A stretch of DNA of 8,478 nt from Acidobacteriaceae bacterium (GCA_003133425.1 PKXI01000423.1:1-8478), one strand, 5' to 3'. Positions 1 through 7,318 are shown, counted from the stretch's first letter. Translations and numbers: made by a program. Notes: generated from the sequence alone by a model not told the origin.

Positions 1-213
1 CGCCTTTCACGGCGCACGGTAACTTCCGGGTGGCCGGTCAACCACTCGGAGCACAGAAATCGCGGAGAACATTCAAGACGCTGACTTCTCGTTGCCGATC
101 GCACCGCGGGACTTCGATCATTGGTTTCTATCGACCGCCGCAGGGAACAGAACTCTGTCAAAACCCGCTCGCTGTTGTGCTCAGCGGATGCAGCAATATC
201 TCGGTGCGGCAAG
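1..213. other. Left edge, no gene recognised
   Basis: This stretch lies downstream of the hydrolase gene on the minus strand. Plus-strand frame 3 stays open from the window edge, but its translation is rich in Arg, Ser and Pro, has no recognisable motif, and runs on antisense to the hydrolase, so I do not call it a gene. No obvious terminator hairpin with a T-run follows the hydrolase stop. Confidence 0.4.
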
Positions 214-1785
214 TTACTGTTTCGCGCCCGCCTGCTCCTTCTCCAGCGCCTCCAGCTTCTTCTTCGACTCCGCCGCAAACTCAAAATCCATCCCCGCAGT
301 CTTCCTGAAGCTCTCTATCGCCCGCGTCTTGTCCCCCGTGCTGGCGTACGCATCCCCCAGGCTGTACCAGGTGTTTCCCGACTCAGGAAACAGCGTCGTA
401 TTCAGCTTGAACACCGCAATCGCCTCCTGCGGGTGGCCTTTGTCCTTCAGTTCATTGCCCCAATCATCCGTCTTGTCCTCCTCCAGCTTGAACTCGGGGT
501 GCTGCTTGTGGAACTCCGCATACACTGCTTCGATGTTCTCGAAGCCGCGTCGCCCCAACTCCAACCGGAATGCATCCGCTGTCGCCGGCATCCCTGAGCC
601 CTCCCGGAATCGTGCGGCAAGCAGGTGCGGCGGCACGATGTTCTCCGCCCCCGATTTCTTCAGCCATGCCAGCGAAGCCGCATCGTGCTTCAAATACCCA
701 TCAAGAAACGCGAGGGTGTATCTTGCCACCCACGCATAGCTCGGAACGCCGTCCTCGCGGGTGTAGTCTCCCGGCTGCATCAATCCCCACTCGTCCCACG
801 TATGCTCGTTCCGCTGATTCATCGAGCTGAACTCCGGGTGCGCCATTCCCAGCATCCTCACCAGCTCCAGGTCACCATGGGTCCAGGCATTCAGCACGTT
901 TGTCCCGGAATTCTCGGGCTTGGTGAGAAAGCGGTTCGTGTCTTCCATCGTCATTCCCCCCTGCGTAAAAAACAGCAATGGAATCGTCATCCGCTCCGGA
1001 TGCACATCGCCCGCGTCCTTCACCAGCCCGGGGTAGTACCGCATGCTTCCGTCCAGGGCCACCAGCGCGCTAATCCGTCTGTCCCGCGCCGCCGCAAACA
1101 GGTTCGCAATCCCGCCCCAGCTAAATCCCGCCACCGCCACCTCGGTGGGCTCCACATTCGGCAGCGACAGCGCATACCCCACCAGGAACGACACATCCCG
1201 CGCCTGTGCGTTGATCCCCGCCAGGTCGCTTGTCATGCTGCGCGTGGTTGCTCCCAGCGCCCCCGCCGCCAACACCAGGTACCCATGGCTCGCCAGGTAC
1301 TCACACAGGTCCGCGTTCTCCCAGCTCATCACCCCAAAACTCGGCGTATAGACAACAATCGGAAACTTCCCCGCCGCCGCCGTCGCGTCCCGCACCGCCC
1401 ACAACGAGTCCTTCATCGCCGGAGCCATCCCCGTCATCCAGCTCTGCCACTGGCCTGCCAGGCCCGGCTTGTCAAAGCTTGTCTCGGTCTCCAGCAGTTT
1501 GGCGTAGTCGCCCACCGTCATCGCCGTGCCCGCGCCCTTCATCGCCGGATACCACACCACCGTCTGCAGAGGCCTTGGTCGGGCGCCCTCCGTCGGCTTG
1601 CCCATCTCGTCCACCGCCGGCCCCCACGTCCGCGACGTGTCGTACTGGTTTACCACCTTCAACCCCACGGCATACATTCCGGGGCTCTGCTCGAAACGAA
1701 ACCGGCTCTGTGTCTGCGCAACGCATGGGCGGGACATCGCCATTGCACCTGCGAGGAATGCAAGCAACAAATCCCTGGCCTTCAT
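214..1785 (-). CDS. Secreted alpha/beta hydrolase with C-terminal TPR
   Basis: This encodes a predicted exported serine hydrolase of 523 residues. The start is the ATG at 1785: an AGGAGAAGGAG tract ends 7 nt upstream of it. A longer reading from the TTG at 1806 would translate through that Shine-Dalgarno. Residues 1-23 form a signal peptide (positive n-region, hydrophobic LLLAFLAGAMAM, cleavage after CVA). The hydrolase core spans about residues 70-365. The nucleophile elbow is GFSWGG at 220-225 (Ser222). The acid is probably Asp245 in ALDGSM and the base His316 in MAHPEFSS. This Ser/Asp/His spacing resembles PAF-acetylhydrolase/dienelactone-hydrolase relatives; the nucleophile is Ser, not the Cys of true dienelactone hydrolases. 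About residues 441-503 form roughly two TPR-like helical repeats, followed by a Lys/Glu-rich tail. It acts outside the cytoplasm, and the substrate is unknown. It is monocistronic here, with no neighbour that suggests a pathway. Confidence 0.88.
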   Translation of the reverse strand: MKARDLLLAFLAGAMAMSRPCVAQTQSRFRFEQSPGMYAVGLKVVNQYDTSRTWGPAVDEMGKPTEGARPRPLQTVVWYPAMKGAGTAMTVGDYAKLLETETSFDKPGLAGQWQSWMTGMAPAMKDSLWAVRDATAAAGKFPIVVYTPSFGVMSWENADLCEYLASHGYLVLAAGALGATTRSMTSDLAGINAQARDVSFLVGYALSLPNVEPTEVAVAGFSWGGIANLFAAARDRRISALVALDGSMRYYPGLVKDAGDVHPERMTIPLLFFTQGGMTMEDTNRFLTKPENSGTNVLNAWTHGDLELVRMLGMAHPEFSSMNQRNEHTWDEWGLMQPGDYTREDGVPSYAWVARYTLAFLDGYLKHDAASLAWLKKSGAENIVPPHLLAARFREGSGMPATADAFRLELGRRGFENIEAVYAEFHKQHPEFKLEEDKTDDWGNELKDKGHPQEAIAVFKLNTTLFPESGNTWYSLGDAYASTGDKTRAIESFRKTAGMDFEFAAESKKKLEALEKEQAGAKQ

Positions 1786-2072
1786 CGGAAACTCCTTCTC
1801 CTGCAATTCTGTTGGCTCATCCTAGCAGTCGTGCGCGATCCGAGGCGTGAGAAAACATAGCTGGAAGGAGAAGCCGAGGGCTGAAAGTGAAAATCGGACA
1901 ACTCCTGCGTCCGCTTGCATGAAAGTGTTCTTCCACAAAAATCGGCTGGGGTCGGTTTCAGTAAAGCATCCGTACCAACAGGACTCCACAGCGTCCAGGA
2001 ATCCGGTACCGCCTGGATCGTCGCCTATCCGTCGCCTATCCGTCAGTTACCTTCCCGTCAACCTGACTTCTG
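1786..2072. other. Intergenic, no gene; short 11-bp tandem repeat
   Basis: This spacer lies upstream of the hydrolase gene. No convincing ORF or RNA gene is visible on either strand. The only structure noted is a perfect tandem pair of GTCGCCTATCC at 2020-2030 and 2031-2041. The hydrolase promoter should lie at the left end of this stretch on the minus strand, but I could not pick out a clear -35/-10 pair. Confidence 0.45.
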
Positions 2073-2432
2073 TCACAGCATGGAAGCGCGATCTAAGAGC
2101 CGGGCGAGTTGGGCGAGGGCGGCGGGGATTTTGTAGGACACTGCGCGCTCACTGCATCTTGCGATTTGCGCTATGACGCGCTGCGGCTGATGCTCTCGGA
2201 AGGCGAGTAGCAGAATGGTTTGCGCGTCGGTGTCGAGCTTGCTAAATTCGCGTTCGAAGTCGATACAGCGAACCAGTGCGGCGTCGAATCGGTTTGTGTT
2301 GGCACTGGCTGGCTAGCGTCCGGGCGCGGTGTAGTTGCGGGCTCGACCGCAGCGGAGCGCGGTGCGCTCCTGCTGCCAGTGTTCGAGGCGGATGCGCGCG
2401 AGGGTGTTGTCTAGCTTCTGCAGTTCATTCAT
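2073..2432 (-). pseudogene. Sigma-region-4-like HTH protein split by in-frame TAG
   Basis: Reading the minus strand from the ATG at 2432 gives 39 residues (starting MNELQKLDNTLARI), then TAG at 2315-2313. The same frame then stays open for 79 more residues to the TGA at 2075-2073. The second part, containing DTDAQTILLLAFREH, IAQIARCSERAVSYKI and LAQLARLLDRASML, has the pattern of a sigma-70 region 4 helix-turn-helix (an 'L..EQ..LLL.YR' helix, a recognition helix around CSERAVS, then a final amphipathic helix). It has no ATG, GTG or TTG of its own near its beginning. The simplest reading is one gene of about 119 residues, probably a small DNA-binding protein, inactivated by a nonsense mutation. 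The ATG overlaps the stop of the upstream remnant (ATGAATGA), so the two were probably translationally coupled. Suppression or reading through TAG is possible but unsupported. The coding texture is good, so decay may be recent. Confidence 0.62.
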
Positions 2433-2757
2433 CAGCGCGGTTCTCCGGGGTGCCGTAGTCGGGGCCGGTCCACGGCTCGTCCTCTGTGAGGATTTGCGCG
2501 CAGGTTTTGGGCTTGGCCCCGCCGGTGGAATTGTGGAGCCATGCTGCGGCGGCTGGGGCGGTGGTGTCCTTGGCTGGAACCTGCCGACCGCGCCGATGAG
2601 GAGTTTGGCCGCGCTGATGCGGTTCCTGGGCTGTCCGCAGGCCCCGATTTGGGCGAACAGAAGTGAGGCGAATGAGGCCTGTTCGCCAGGTTTATTGGGT
2701 GTGCAAGTGCCTTCTGATCTGCCACATGCGCGAGGGTGGCGCGTGATGTCTCGAACC
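2425..2757 (-). pseudogene. Frameshifted conserved-looking ORF upstream of the HTH remnant
   Basis: I do not recognise a named family. On the minus strand one frame reads protein-like from about 2757 to 2584 (QASFASLLFAQIGA, NRISAAKLLIGAVG). It then continues sensibly only in a second frame from about 2582 to the TGA at 2427-2425 (VPAKDTTAPAAAAWLHN, LTEDEPWTGPDYGTPEN). A single lost base near 2580-2584 joins them. Tyr/Trp/Pro-rich C-terminal segments like DEPWTGPDYGTPEN look like real coding sequence, not chance. The 5' end is unclear: the frame is open back to a TAA near 2805 but lacks an ATG, and a neighbouring frame offers a GTG at 2725. The stop overlaps the ATG of the next ORF by 8 nt, which marks a former two-gene operon. 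Its function is unknown. Confidence 0.45.
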
Positions 2758-2969
2758 TTGCCCGCCTCCGGGTGCCTGTCTTGTCGCGCCAGTTTGCGTA
2801 AAATTTACCGCCCTCTCCGACACTATTTCCCCTCCTTTAAGTCTCAATGGATGGTGTCCCAAGCGGTGGTATCCTAGGTACACCTTACGGAATGACCCCA
2901 AGTGTGCGTGGTGACAGGGGATTCCGTTGTTTTGGACACTAACCTTTCCTTTCCTGAGAGGAACTTATT
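2758..2969. other. Spacer between the minus-strand remnants and the plus-strand lipoprotein operon
   Basis: This stretch must hold the promoter of the plus-strand thiol oxidoreductase gene. I found no convincing -35/-10 pair. The sequence just before the gene is pyrimidine-rich (CTAACCTTTCCTTTCC, near 2939-2954), and the Shine-Dalgarno follows. Nothing else is supported. Confidence 0.35.
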
Positions 2970-2972
2970 TTG
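2956..2972 (+). promoter_or_regulatory. Ribosome binding site that fixes a TTG start
   Basis: GAGAGGAAC lies 5' of the TTG at 2970-2972, a normal spacing of 7-9 nt. The encoded N-terminus from this TTG is a complete lipoprotein signal peptide, so the non-ATG start is well supported. Confidence 0.65.
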
Positions 2973-3908
2973 TCGCACTTACGCTTTCTAGCGGTTTTGC
3001 TGGCACTTTGCCTGACCGCGGGCTGCAAAGCCCAATCGTCGTCCGATCCAGCACTCAACCGCCGCATCGAGGTAATGGTTCGCGCGCAGTTCAACGTGCC
3101 CCAGACCTACGAGGTGTCCATTGGCCCTCGCAAGCCCAGCGCGTTTACCGGTTATGACACGCTGCCCATCACCCTCTCTCACGACGCCAATTCCCAGGTG
3201 GTGGATTTCCTGATCTCCACCGACGGCAAAAAGCTGGCTCGCCTGAGCACCTTCGACCTGACCAAAGACCCCTCCTCGGCCATCGACCTTGCCGGCCGTC
3301 CCATCCGCGGAAATCCCGCCGCCAAGGTCACCGTAATCAACTTCGACGACCTCGAGTGTCCCTACTGTGCGCGCATGCACCAGTCGCTGTTCCCATCCAC
3401 CCTGCAGCGCTACAAGGACCAGGTGCGGTTCATCTACAAGGACTTTCCGCTTTTGGAGATTCACCCCTGGGCAATGCGCGCCTCGGTCGATGCCAACTGT
3501 CTGGCTTCACAGAGCGGCAATGTCTATTGGAACTACGTCGACTACCTCCACTCCCATGGCGAAGAGGTCAGCGGCCCCGACCGCGATCCGGCCAAGAGCT
3601 TTGCAGCGCTCGACCGCATCGCTCGTCAGGAAGCTGCGACAGGCAAACTCGACACCAACAAGCTCGACGCCTGTATCGCTAAACAGGACCAGGCCGAAGT
3701 GAACGGGTCGCTCAAGGAAGCCACGGCGCTGGGCCTTGAGGGCGCGCCCGCTTTGTTCGTCAATGGCGAGCGCATCGATGGCGCCGTCCCTGAGCCGCAG
3801 GTCTGGATGGCCATCGACCGCGCCCTGCGCGCGGAGGGCGAACAGCCTCCAGCAGCACCGGCAGCCACGCCCGCAGCACCGACGCAGCCAACTGGAGCGG
3901 CTAAATAG
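2970..3908 (+). CDS. DsbA-family thiol:disulfide oxidoreductase lipoprotein
   Basis: This 312-residue exported thioredoxin-fold protein probably forms or isomerises disulfides in the cell envelope. The TTG start with a GAGAGGA Shine-Dalgarno gives the signal peptide MSHLRFLAVLLALCLTAGC, whose lipobox LTAGC makes Cys19 the lipidated residue. Residues 20-105 form an N-terminal extension of uncharacterised type. The DsbA-like (thioredoxin_4) domain follows from about 107 to 285. It holds the catalytic CPYC at 130-133 within FDDLECPYCARMH, and the cis-proline Pro260 in GAPALFVNGERIDG. Two further cysteines, Cys177 (DANCLAS) and Cys235 (LDACIAK), flank the inserted helical region. Some DsbA-like proteins carry a second structural disulfide at comparable places, but that pairing is inferred. 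The last 20 or so residues are an Ala/Pro linker-like tail. The next gene, a prolyl isomerase lipoprotein, starts 84 nt downstream on the same strand, which suggests a folding operon. Confidence 0.9.
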   Translation: MSHLRFLAVLLALCLTAGCKAQSSSDPALNRRIEVMVRAQFNVPQTYEVSIGPRKPSAFTGYDTLPITLSHDANSQVVDFLISTDGKKLARLSTFDLTKDPSSAIDLAGRPIRGNPAAKVTVINFDDLECPYCARMHQSLFPSTLQRYKDQVRFIYKDFPLLEIHPWAMRASVDANCLASQSGNVYWNYVDYLHSHGEEVSGPDRDPAKSFAALDRIARQEAATGKLDTNKLDACIAKQDQAEVNGSLKEATALGLEGAPALFVNGERIDGAVPEPQVWMAIDRALRAEGEQPPAAPAATPAAPTQPTGAAK

Positions 3909-3979
3909 GTGCCGGGAGCGCTATCGCAACACCGGCCAGTGGATTTATCCTTGAGTGCCGGGGCCTTCTTGGGTCCCAC

Positions 3980-3995
3980 AGGAGATACCAGGTTG
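3980..3995 (+). promoter_or_regulatory. Ribosome binding site deciding a TTG start
   Basis: AGGAG at 3980-3984 is followed, after 8 nt, by TTG at 3993-3995. The alternative ATG at 4017 has no Shine-Dalgarno at a useful distance. Both starts give a lipoprotein signal peptide. Confidence 0.6.
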
Positions 3996-5069
3996 CAAGT
4001 CGAATCGATTACCCGGATGCGTTATCGTTCTGCCGTCCTCATTCTCCTAAGTGGAGCTATGCTCGCCGCTGTAGCCGGATGCCATCGTCCACCCTCCGCG
4101 GATGTTGTGGCCACCGTAAACGGCAAGGAGATCATGCGTGCCGACCTGGACCGGAATTACAAGGCCAGCCTCGGAGACGCCCCGCAGAAGCTCTCTCCCG
4201 AGGAAGCCGATATACGGCGCCTCACCATTCTGCATGGAATGATCACAGACGAAATTCTGGAGCAGCGCGCCACCAAGCTCAACCTCGCCGCCAGCGATGA
4301 AGACGTGAACGCCAAGCTGACTGAGATCAAGGCGCCTTACACGCAAGAGGAATTCGACAATCAGCTCAAGGTGAGCGACCGCTCGCTGGACGACCTCAAG
4401 CGCGACATTCGCCGCTCGTTGACCAAGACCAAGCTCATCAACAAGGAGATCGAGTCCAAGATCAACATCACCGATGCTGAAATCTCCGGCTACTATGCGG
4501 CCCACAAGGCGGATTTCAATCTCATCGAGCCGCAATACCACATGGCGCAGATCGTCACCACCAGTGCGCCTGCTCAGCAGGCCGGCAACCTGCAAAACAA
4601 CAAGGCCTCCAGCGACGCCGACGCCAGGAAGAAGATCGAGATTCTGCATAACCGGCTGGAAAGCGGCGAAGATTTCGGCGCCGTAGCCATGAACTTCTCT
4701 GAAGATCAGAACACCGCCTCCAATGGCGGCGACATGGGCTTCATCGCGGAATCCGCGCTCAAGAGCGACCCGCAAGTCTACGATGCGCTCGGCAAGCTCA
4801 AGCCTGGCCAGTTCACTGATGTTCTTCCCCTCTTGGACGGCGCCGGACCGGGCCACAAAACCATCGGTTACGCCATCTACAGGCTGCTCTCCCGCGACCC
4901 GGCAGGCCAGCGCGAATTGAACGACCCTCGCGTGCAACAGGCCATCCACACCCAGTTGCACAACAACCGCGCCCAGCTCCTCCAGAATGCTTACTTGGAA
5001 ATGCTGCAGGACGATGCCAAGGTCCACAGCTACCTGGCCGAGCAGATCCTCAAGCAAGGCGCACAGTAG
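3993..5069 (+). CDS. SurA/PrsA-like parvulin prolyl isomerase lipoprotein
   Basis: This is a predicted envelope chaperone and peptidyl-prolyl cis-trans isomerase of 358 residues (350 if the ATG at 4017 is used). From the TTG at 3993 the signal peptide ends in the lipobox AVAGC, with Cys30 lipidated. A SurA-N-like chaperone region follows (about 38-155), opening with the diagnostic VVATVNGKEIMRADLDRNY and rich in charged helices. The parvulin domain spans about 180-300: YHMAQIV at its first strand, a Lys/Ala/Asp-rich insertion, then FGAVAMNFSED, NGGDMGF and a final strand in GYAIYRLLS. A C-terminal helix (302-355) resembles the tail that packs on the chaperone part in SurA/PrsA proteins. It sits 84 nt behind the DsbA-like lipoprotein gene with no intervening terminator, so co-transcription is likely. 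Together they fit oxidative folding and proline isomerisation of exported proteins. An EpsD-type assignment is possible, but no exopolysaccharide genes are nearby. Confidence 0.88.
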   Translation: MQVESITRMRYRSAVLILLSGAMLAAVAGCHRPPSADVVATVNGKEIMRADLDRNYKASLGDAPQKLSPEEADIRRLTILHGMITDEILEQRATKLNLAASDEDVNAKLTEIKAPYTQEEFDNQLKVSDRSLDDLKRDIRRSLTKTKLINKEIESKINITDAEISGYYAAHKADFNLIEPQYHMAQIVTTSAPAQQAGNLQNNKASSDADARKKIEILHNRLESGEDFGAVAMNFSEDQNTASNGGDMGFIAESALKSDPQVYDALGKLKPGQFTDVLPLLDGAGPGHKTIGYAIYRLLSRDPAGQRELNDPRVQQAIHTQLHNNRAQLLQNAYLEMLQDDAKVHSYLAEQILKQGAQ

Positions 5070-5151
5070 CGCGCCCCTGAACGCAGACTTGCAATCAGTG
5101 TGGCTTCACACGCTGCGGAAAAATTCGTTCAGGCGGCAGGCCGGGACTTTA

Positions 5152-5242
5152 GGGCAGTTTTCCAATTGGTGTAGAGGGGCTTTGAAAGGGCACGGCTTTA
5201 GCCGTGCCGAAAATGCCAAGGTTTTAGTCGGGCTTTAGCCCC
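5152..5242. repeat. Dispersed palindromic repeat, copy A
   Basis: The segment 5152-5237 recurs at 8261-8360 (copy B). Only two substitutions separate them outside the hairpin loop. Its core is a perfect 8-bp stem, GGCACGGC (5189-5196), TTTA loop, GCCGTGCC (5201-5208). A second small palindrome follows: GGGC-TTTA-GCCC at 5230-5241, then CTGAGG. It lies between the convergent prolyl isomerase and MBL-fold genes, where a transcribed hairpin could also serve as a bidirectional end signal, but there is no T-run to prove a terminator. Such elements are common in acidobacterial intergenic DNA (general knowledge). Confidence 0.8.
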
Positions 5243-5323
5243 TGAGGTATGTTTTTCGGGCCCTTCGCTCAAATCCAGGCCTCTCTCCGCAGCCTGTTTA
5301 GCCCCTACCCGCTCCCCTTCGCA

Positions 5324-6319
5324 TCAACGCCACCACTCCGAGCGAATCTCCTCGCCCGCAACAACCTCAGTCGGAACCCCCGGCACAGGCGCCCAGAGCT
5401 TCAGATCCTTCTCCGCGAACACGCTCTCAATCGGCTGCGTCCAATGGTGCAGCGCAAGGTCAAATAACCCCCAGTGAATCGGCATCAGCAACCCCTCGCC
5501 GCCCAGCGCGCGAAAGCTGCGCACGGCTCCTTCCGGGCCCATGTGTATGTCGGCCCACAGCGGATTCGAAGCGCCAATCTCGAGCATCGTCAAATCGAAT
5601 GGACCAAACCTCTCGCCAATCTCGCTGAAGCCGTGCCACTCCCCCGAGTCGGCGCCGTAATAAACGCGGTGCTTCGGGCCGGTCAGAACAAATGACGCCC
5701 ACAGCGTTTCAAAGCGATTCAGCAGGCTGCGCCCGGAGAAGTGGCGCGCCGGCAACGCACTAACGGTCAGCGATCCCACCGTCACGTTGTCCATCCAGTT
5801 CAGTTCCGTGCAGCGCATCGCATCCACGCCCATTCGCGCCAGAATAGCTCCCACTCCCAGCGGCGCAATCCAGCGCGCCTGCCTCAGGCTCTCCATTGCA
5901 GCAAGCCGCCGCACGGTACCTTCTCCCAGGTGATCGTAGTGATCGTGCGAAATCAGCACAGCGTCAATCGCAGGCAAATCTTCCAGCGCGAGCGTCGGCG
6001 GAAAAAAGCGTTTTGGCCCGGTCCACTGTGTAGGCGCCGCGCGCTCATCCCACACCGGATCGATCAGCACACGCACGCCGTCAATCTCCATCAATAACGA
6101 CGAGTGACCGAACCACGTTGCGCGCAGCCCCGACCGCGGGCTCGTTGCATAAATTCGTGCATCGGTATGGAACGGTCCCAGCGGCTGTCTCGGCGACCGC
6201 GCCGCCGCTCCAAAAAAGAAGCGCGGACCAATTTTGAACATCAGTGAAATCCCGCCCACCTTGGTAGGCACCGGGTTCACAAACCTGCGGCCAACCCGCT
6301 CGGCTTTAAGAAGGGTCAT
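5324..6319 (-). CDS. MBL-fold metal-dependent hydrolase (NAPE-PLD/UlaG-like)
   Basis: This 331-residue metallo-beta-lactamase-fold hydrolase is probably cytosolic, as no signal peptide is visible. The core begins with LRATWFGHSSLLMEIDGVRVLIDP (about 65-88). The metal motif HDHYDH is at 125-130, with further likely ligands His193 (ARHFSGR), Asp224 (GADSGEW) and His282 (MPIHWGLFDL). His259 in DIHMGPEGA is also conserved-looking. The block PVWDERAAP...GPKRFFPP just before the metal motif is typical of the bacterial relatives of N-acyl-phosphatidylethanolamine phospholipase D. The substrate in bacteria is usually unknown, so phospholipid-like, phosphodiester or lactone substrates are all possible. 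The ATG at 6319 has only a weak, too-close AATAGG upstream. The ATG at 6241 (residue 27) is a plausible alternative that keeps the whole domain. The gene stands alone and converges on the folding operon across the 5152 repeat. Confidence 0.88.
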   Translation of the reverse strand: MTLLKAERVGRRFVNPVPTKVGGISLMFKIGPRFFFGAAARSPRQPLGPFHTDARIYATSPRSGLRATWFGHSSLLMEIDGVRVLIDPVWDERAAPTQWTGPKRFFPPTLALEDLPAIDAVLISHDHYDHLGEGTVRRLAAMESLRQARWIAPLGVGAILARMGVDAMRCTELNWMDNVTVGSLTVSALPARHFSGRSLLNRFETLWASFVLTGPKHRVYYGADSGEWHGFSEIGERFGPFDLTMLEIGASNPLWADIHMGPEGAVRSFRALGGEGLLMPIHWGLFDLALHHWTQPIESVFAEKDLKLWAPVPGVPTEVVAGEEIRSEWWR

Positions 6320-6628
6320 GCCTATTCGATGGCAGAGCGCACCTCAAGATTCCGCGAAAAGCCCATGCCTAGCAACTTAGCCACAAACCCGCATGCGGCC
6401 GCTCCGATGCTGACATCCACCGGCAAGAACAGCCCAGCTCATAAACCGACCGCCGGAGAACGGCAAGGGGATCATGCATCAACCAAGAATCCTGTCTGGC
6501 TACATCGGTGTTTATGGGGCTAATCCTCTGGAAAGTGCTAGCCCTAAGCCGGACGCGTGATCTTGACTGTTCGAAGCATGAGAGAACTAGTGAGCCGAAG
6601 ACCCAACATCGAAAAGTCTCATGAAAAT
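6320..6628. other. Intergenic, no gene recognised
   Basis: This 309-bp stretch separates two minus-strand genes: it is upstream of the MBL-fold gene and downstream of the HNH gene. A short plus-strand ORF (6329-6523) has no recognisable motif and no good ribosome binding site, so I leave it out. No hairpin-plus-T-run terminator, tRNA or repeat was noticed. The promoter of the MBL gene must lie near its left end, but I cannot identify it. Confidence 0.4.
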
Positions 6629-7318
6629 CTAGCTACTTGGCCCGGTGAATGCTACGAACGCCACGCCTTCATATACAAGGAATCCCCACAGCGTTGCTGC
6701 CTCGGGTCCATCAAGTTTTTGGACCCAGTAACTAAAAACCCTGTGGCCGAAATCCCGCCTTTTCCCTGATACCGCGTGACTCCACATTTCGCGGACCTTA
6801 GAATCGAGTTCCGAGCCTACAGACGCGAAATCGTCGATGGCGTATGTCCCGCATCTGTGGTCATCCGGCAAACGCATTTTGAATTCGTGGAAGTAAAGCC
6901 CACGAGTGGTCCTTGCGATTACGTTGCAGAGCCGTCGCAGGTCAACATAATATGATGTCGCTTGACCTAAGTAGATGCCACCGTGGGAGTAGACTGCAAT
7001 TTCTTTGACTGAATCCAGAAGTGCGCGGGTGAATCCGCCTTTATTAGGCTTCGTGAGAGCCCGAAGCGCGGAATTTCTCGCAGCTTTCGCTGATGCGCTA
7101 TCTACGATGCCTCTCCTCATCGATATCATTCTCACGAAGTACTCATCATCCAGTGATTGGCCCTCCCTGCACACATCGCAACACGGCACTGTCACCAAGT
7201 TTGGTCGTGGCATCGAAAACAGGCTCTTGGGAGGAATGTGATCCCTTGTCGTTCCTTCACGGGCACCGCAATAGATACACGCGGGCTTCGGGATAATCTT
7301 GGTCACAATAATGTTCAC
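6629..7318 (-). CDS. HNH-endonuclease-like protein of unknown role
   Basis: This 229-residue protein has an N-terminal zinc-ribbon/HNH-type module. CIYCG (Cys14, Cys17) is followed by TTRDHIPPKSLF (Asp26-His27) and VPCCDVC (Cys46/47, Cys50). The order CxxC-DHxPPK-CxxC is typical of HNH proteins of the 'CxYCG...RDHvPPk' type. The Asn often seen right after the last CxxC is Arg here, and no clear third catalytic His or Asn is obvious, so activity is uncertain. The remaining 170 residues show no family I can name; they include RALTKPNKGGF, a Cys at 131 and a hydrophobic C-terminal LWGFLVYEGVAFVAFTG. The start is GTG at 7318, preceded by a good -10 hexamer; an in-frame GTG at residue 5 is an alternative. 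Base composition is visibly less GC-rich than the flanking genes, which suggests acquisition by transfer. It adjoins a REP/RAYT island. A nucleic-acid-cutting or defence role is possible but unproven. Confidence 0.72.
   Translation of the reverse strand: MNIIVTKIIPKPACIYCGAREGTTRDHIPPKSLFSMPRPNLVTVPCCDVCREGQSLDDEYFVRMISMRRGIVDSASAKAARNSALRALTKPNKGGFTRALLDSVKEIAVYSHGGIYLGQATSYYVDLRRLCNVIARTTRGLYFHEFKMRLPDDHRCGTYAIDDFASVGSELDSKVREMWSHAVSGKRRDFGHRVFSYWVQKLDGPEAATLWGFLVYEGVAFVAFTGPSS

Noticed and set aside
92..1860. Long plus-strand ORFs opposite the hydrolase gene (for example 92-739, 625-1860, 1230-1850)
   Set aside because: Their translations are Arg/Pro/Ser/His-rich with no motifs, which is typical of antisense frames in GC-rich genes. 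The minus-strand hydrolase has clear catalytic motifs and a signal peptide.
2335..2877. Plus-strand ORF of 180 codons over the decayed region
   Set aside because: The translation is low-complexity Gly/Ala/Arg/Ser without motif or ribosome binding site, and it lies antisense to the better-supported minus-strand remnants.
2988..3464. Minus-strand ORF opposite the DsbA-like gene
   Set aside because: It is an antisense shadow of the CPYC-containing gene.
4047..5057. Minus-strand ORF of 336 codons opposite the prolyl isomerase
   Set aside because: It is a Val/Leu/Gly-rich antisense shadow. The plus strand carries the lipobox, SurA-N and parvulin motifs.
5097..5112. Possible terminator hairpin GTGTG-GCTT-CACAC after the prolyl isomerase gene
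   Set aside because: The stem is only 5 bp, has no T-run and has an irregular base. It is not strong enough to call.
4120..6476. Shared string resembling AACGGCAAGGAGATCATG at about 4120 and AACGGCAAGGGGATCATG at about 6459
   Set aside because: It is a short near-match, in coding sequence in one place and non-coding in the other, with no flanking similarity. It is probably chance.
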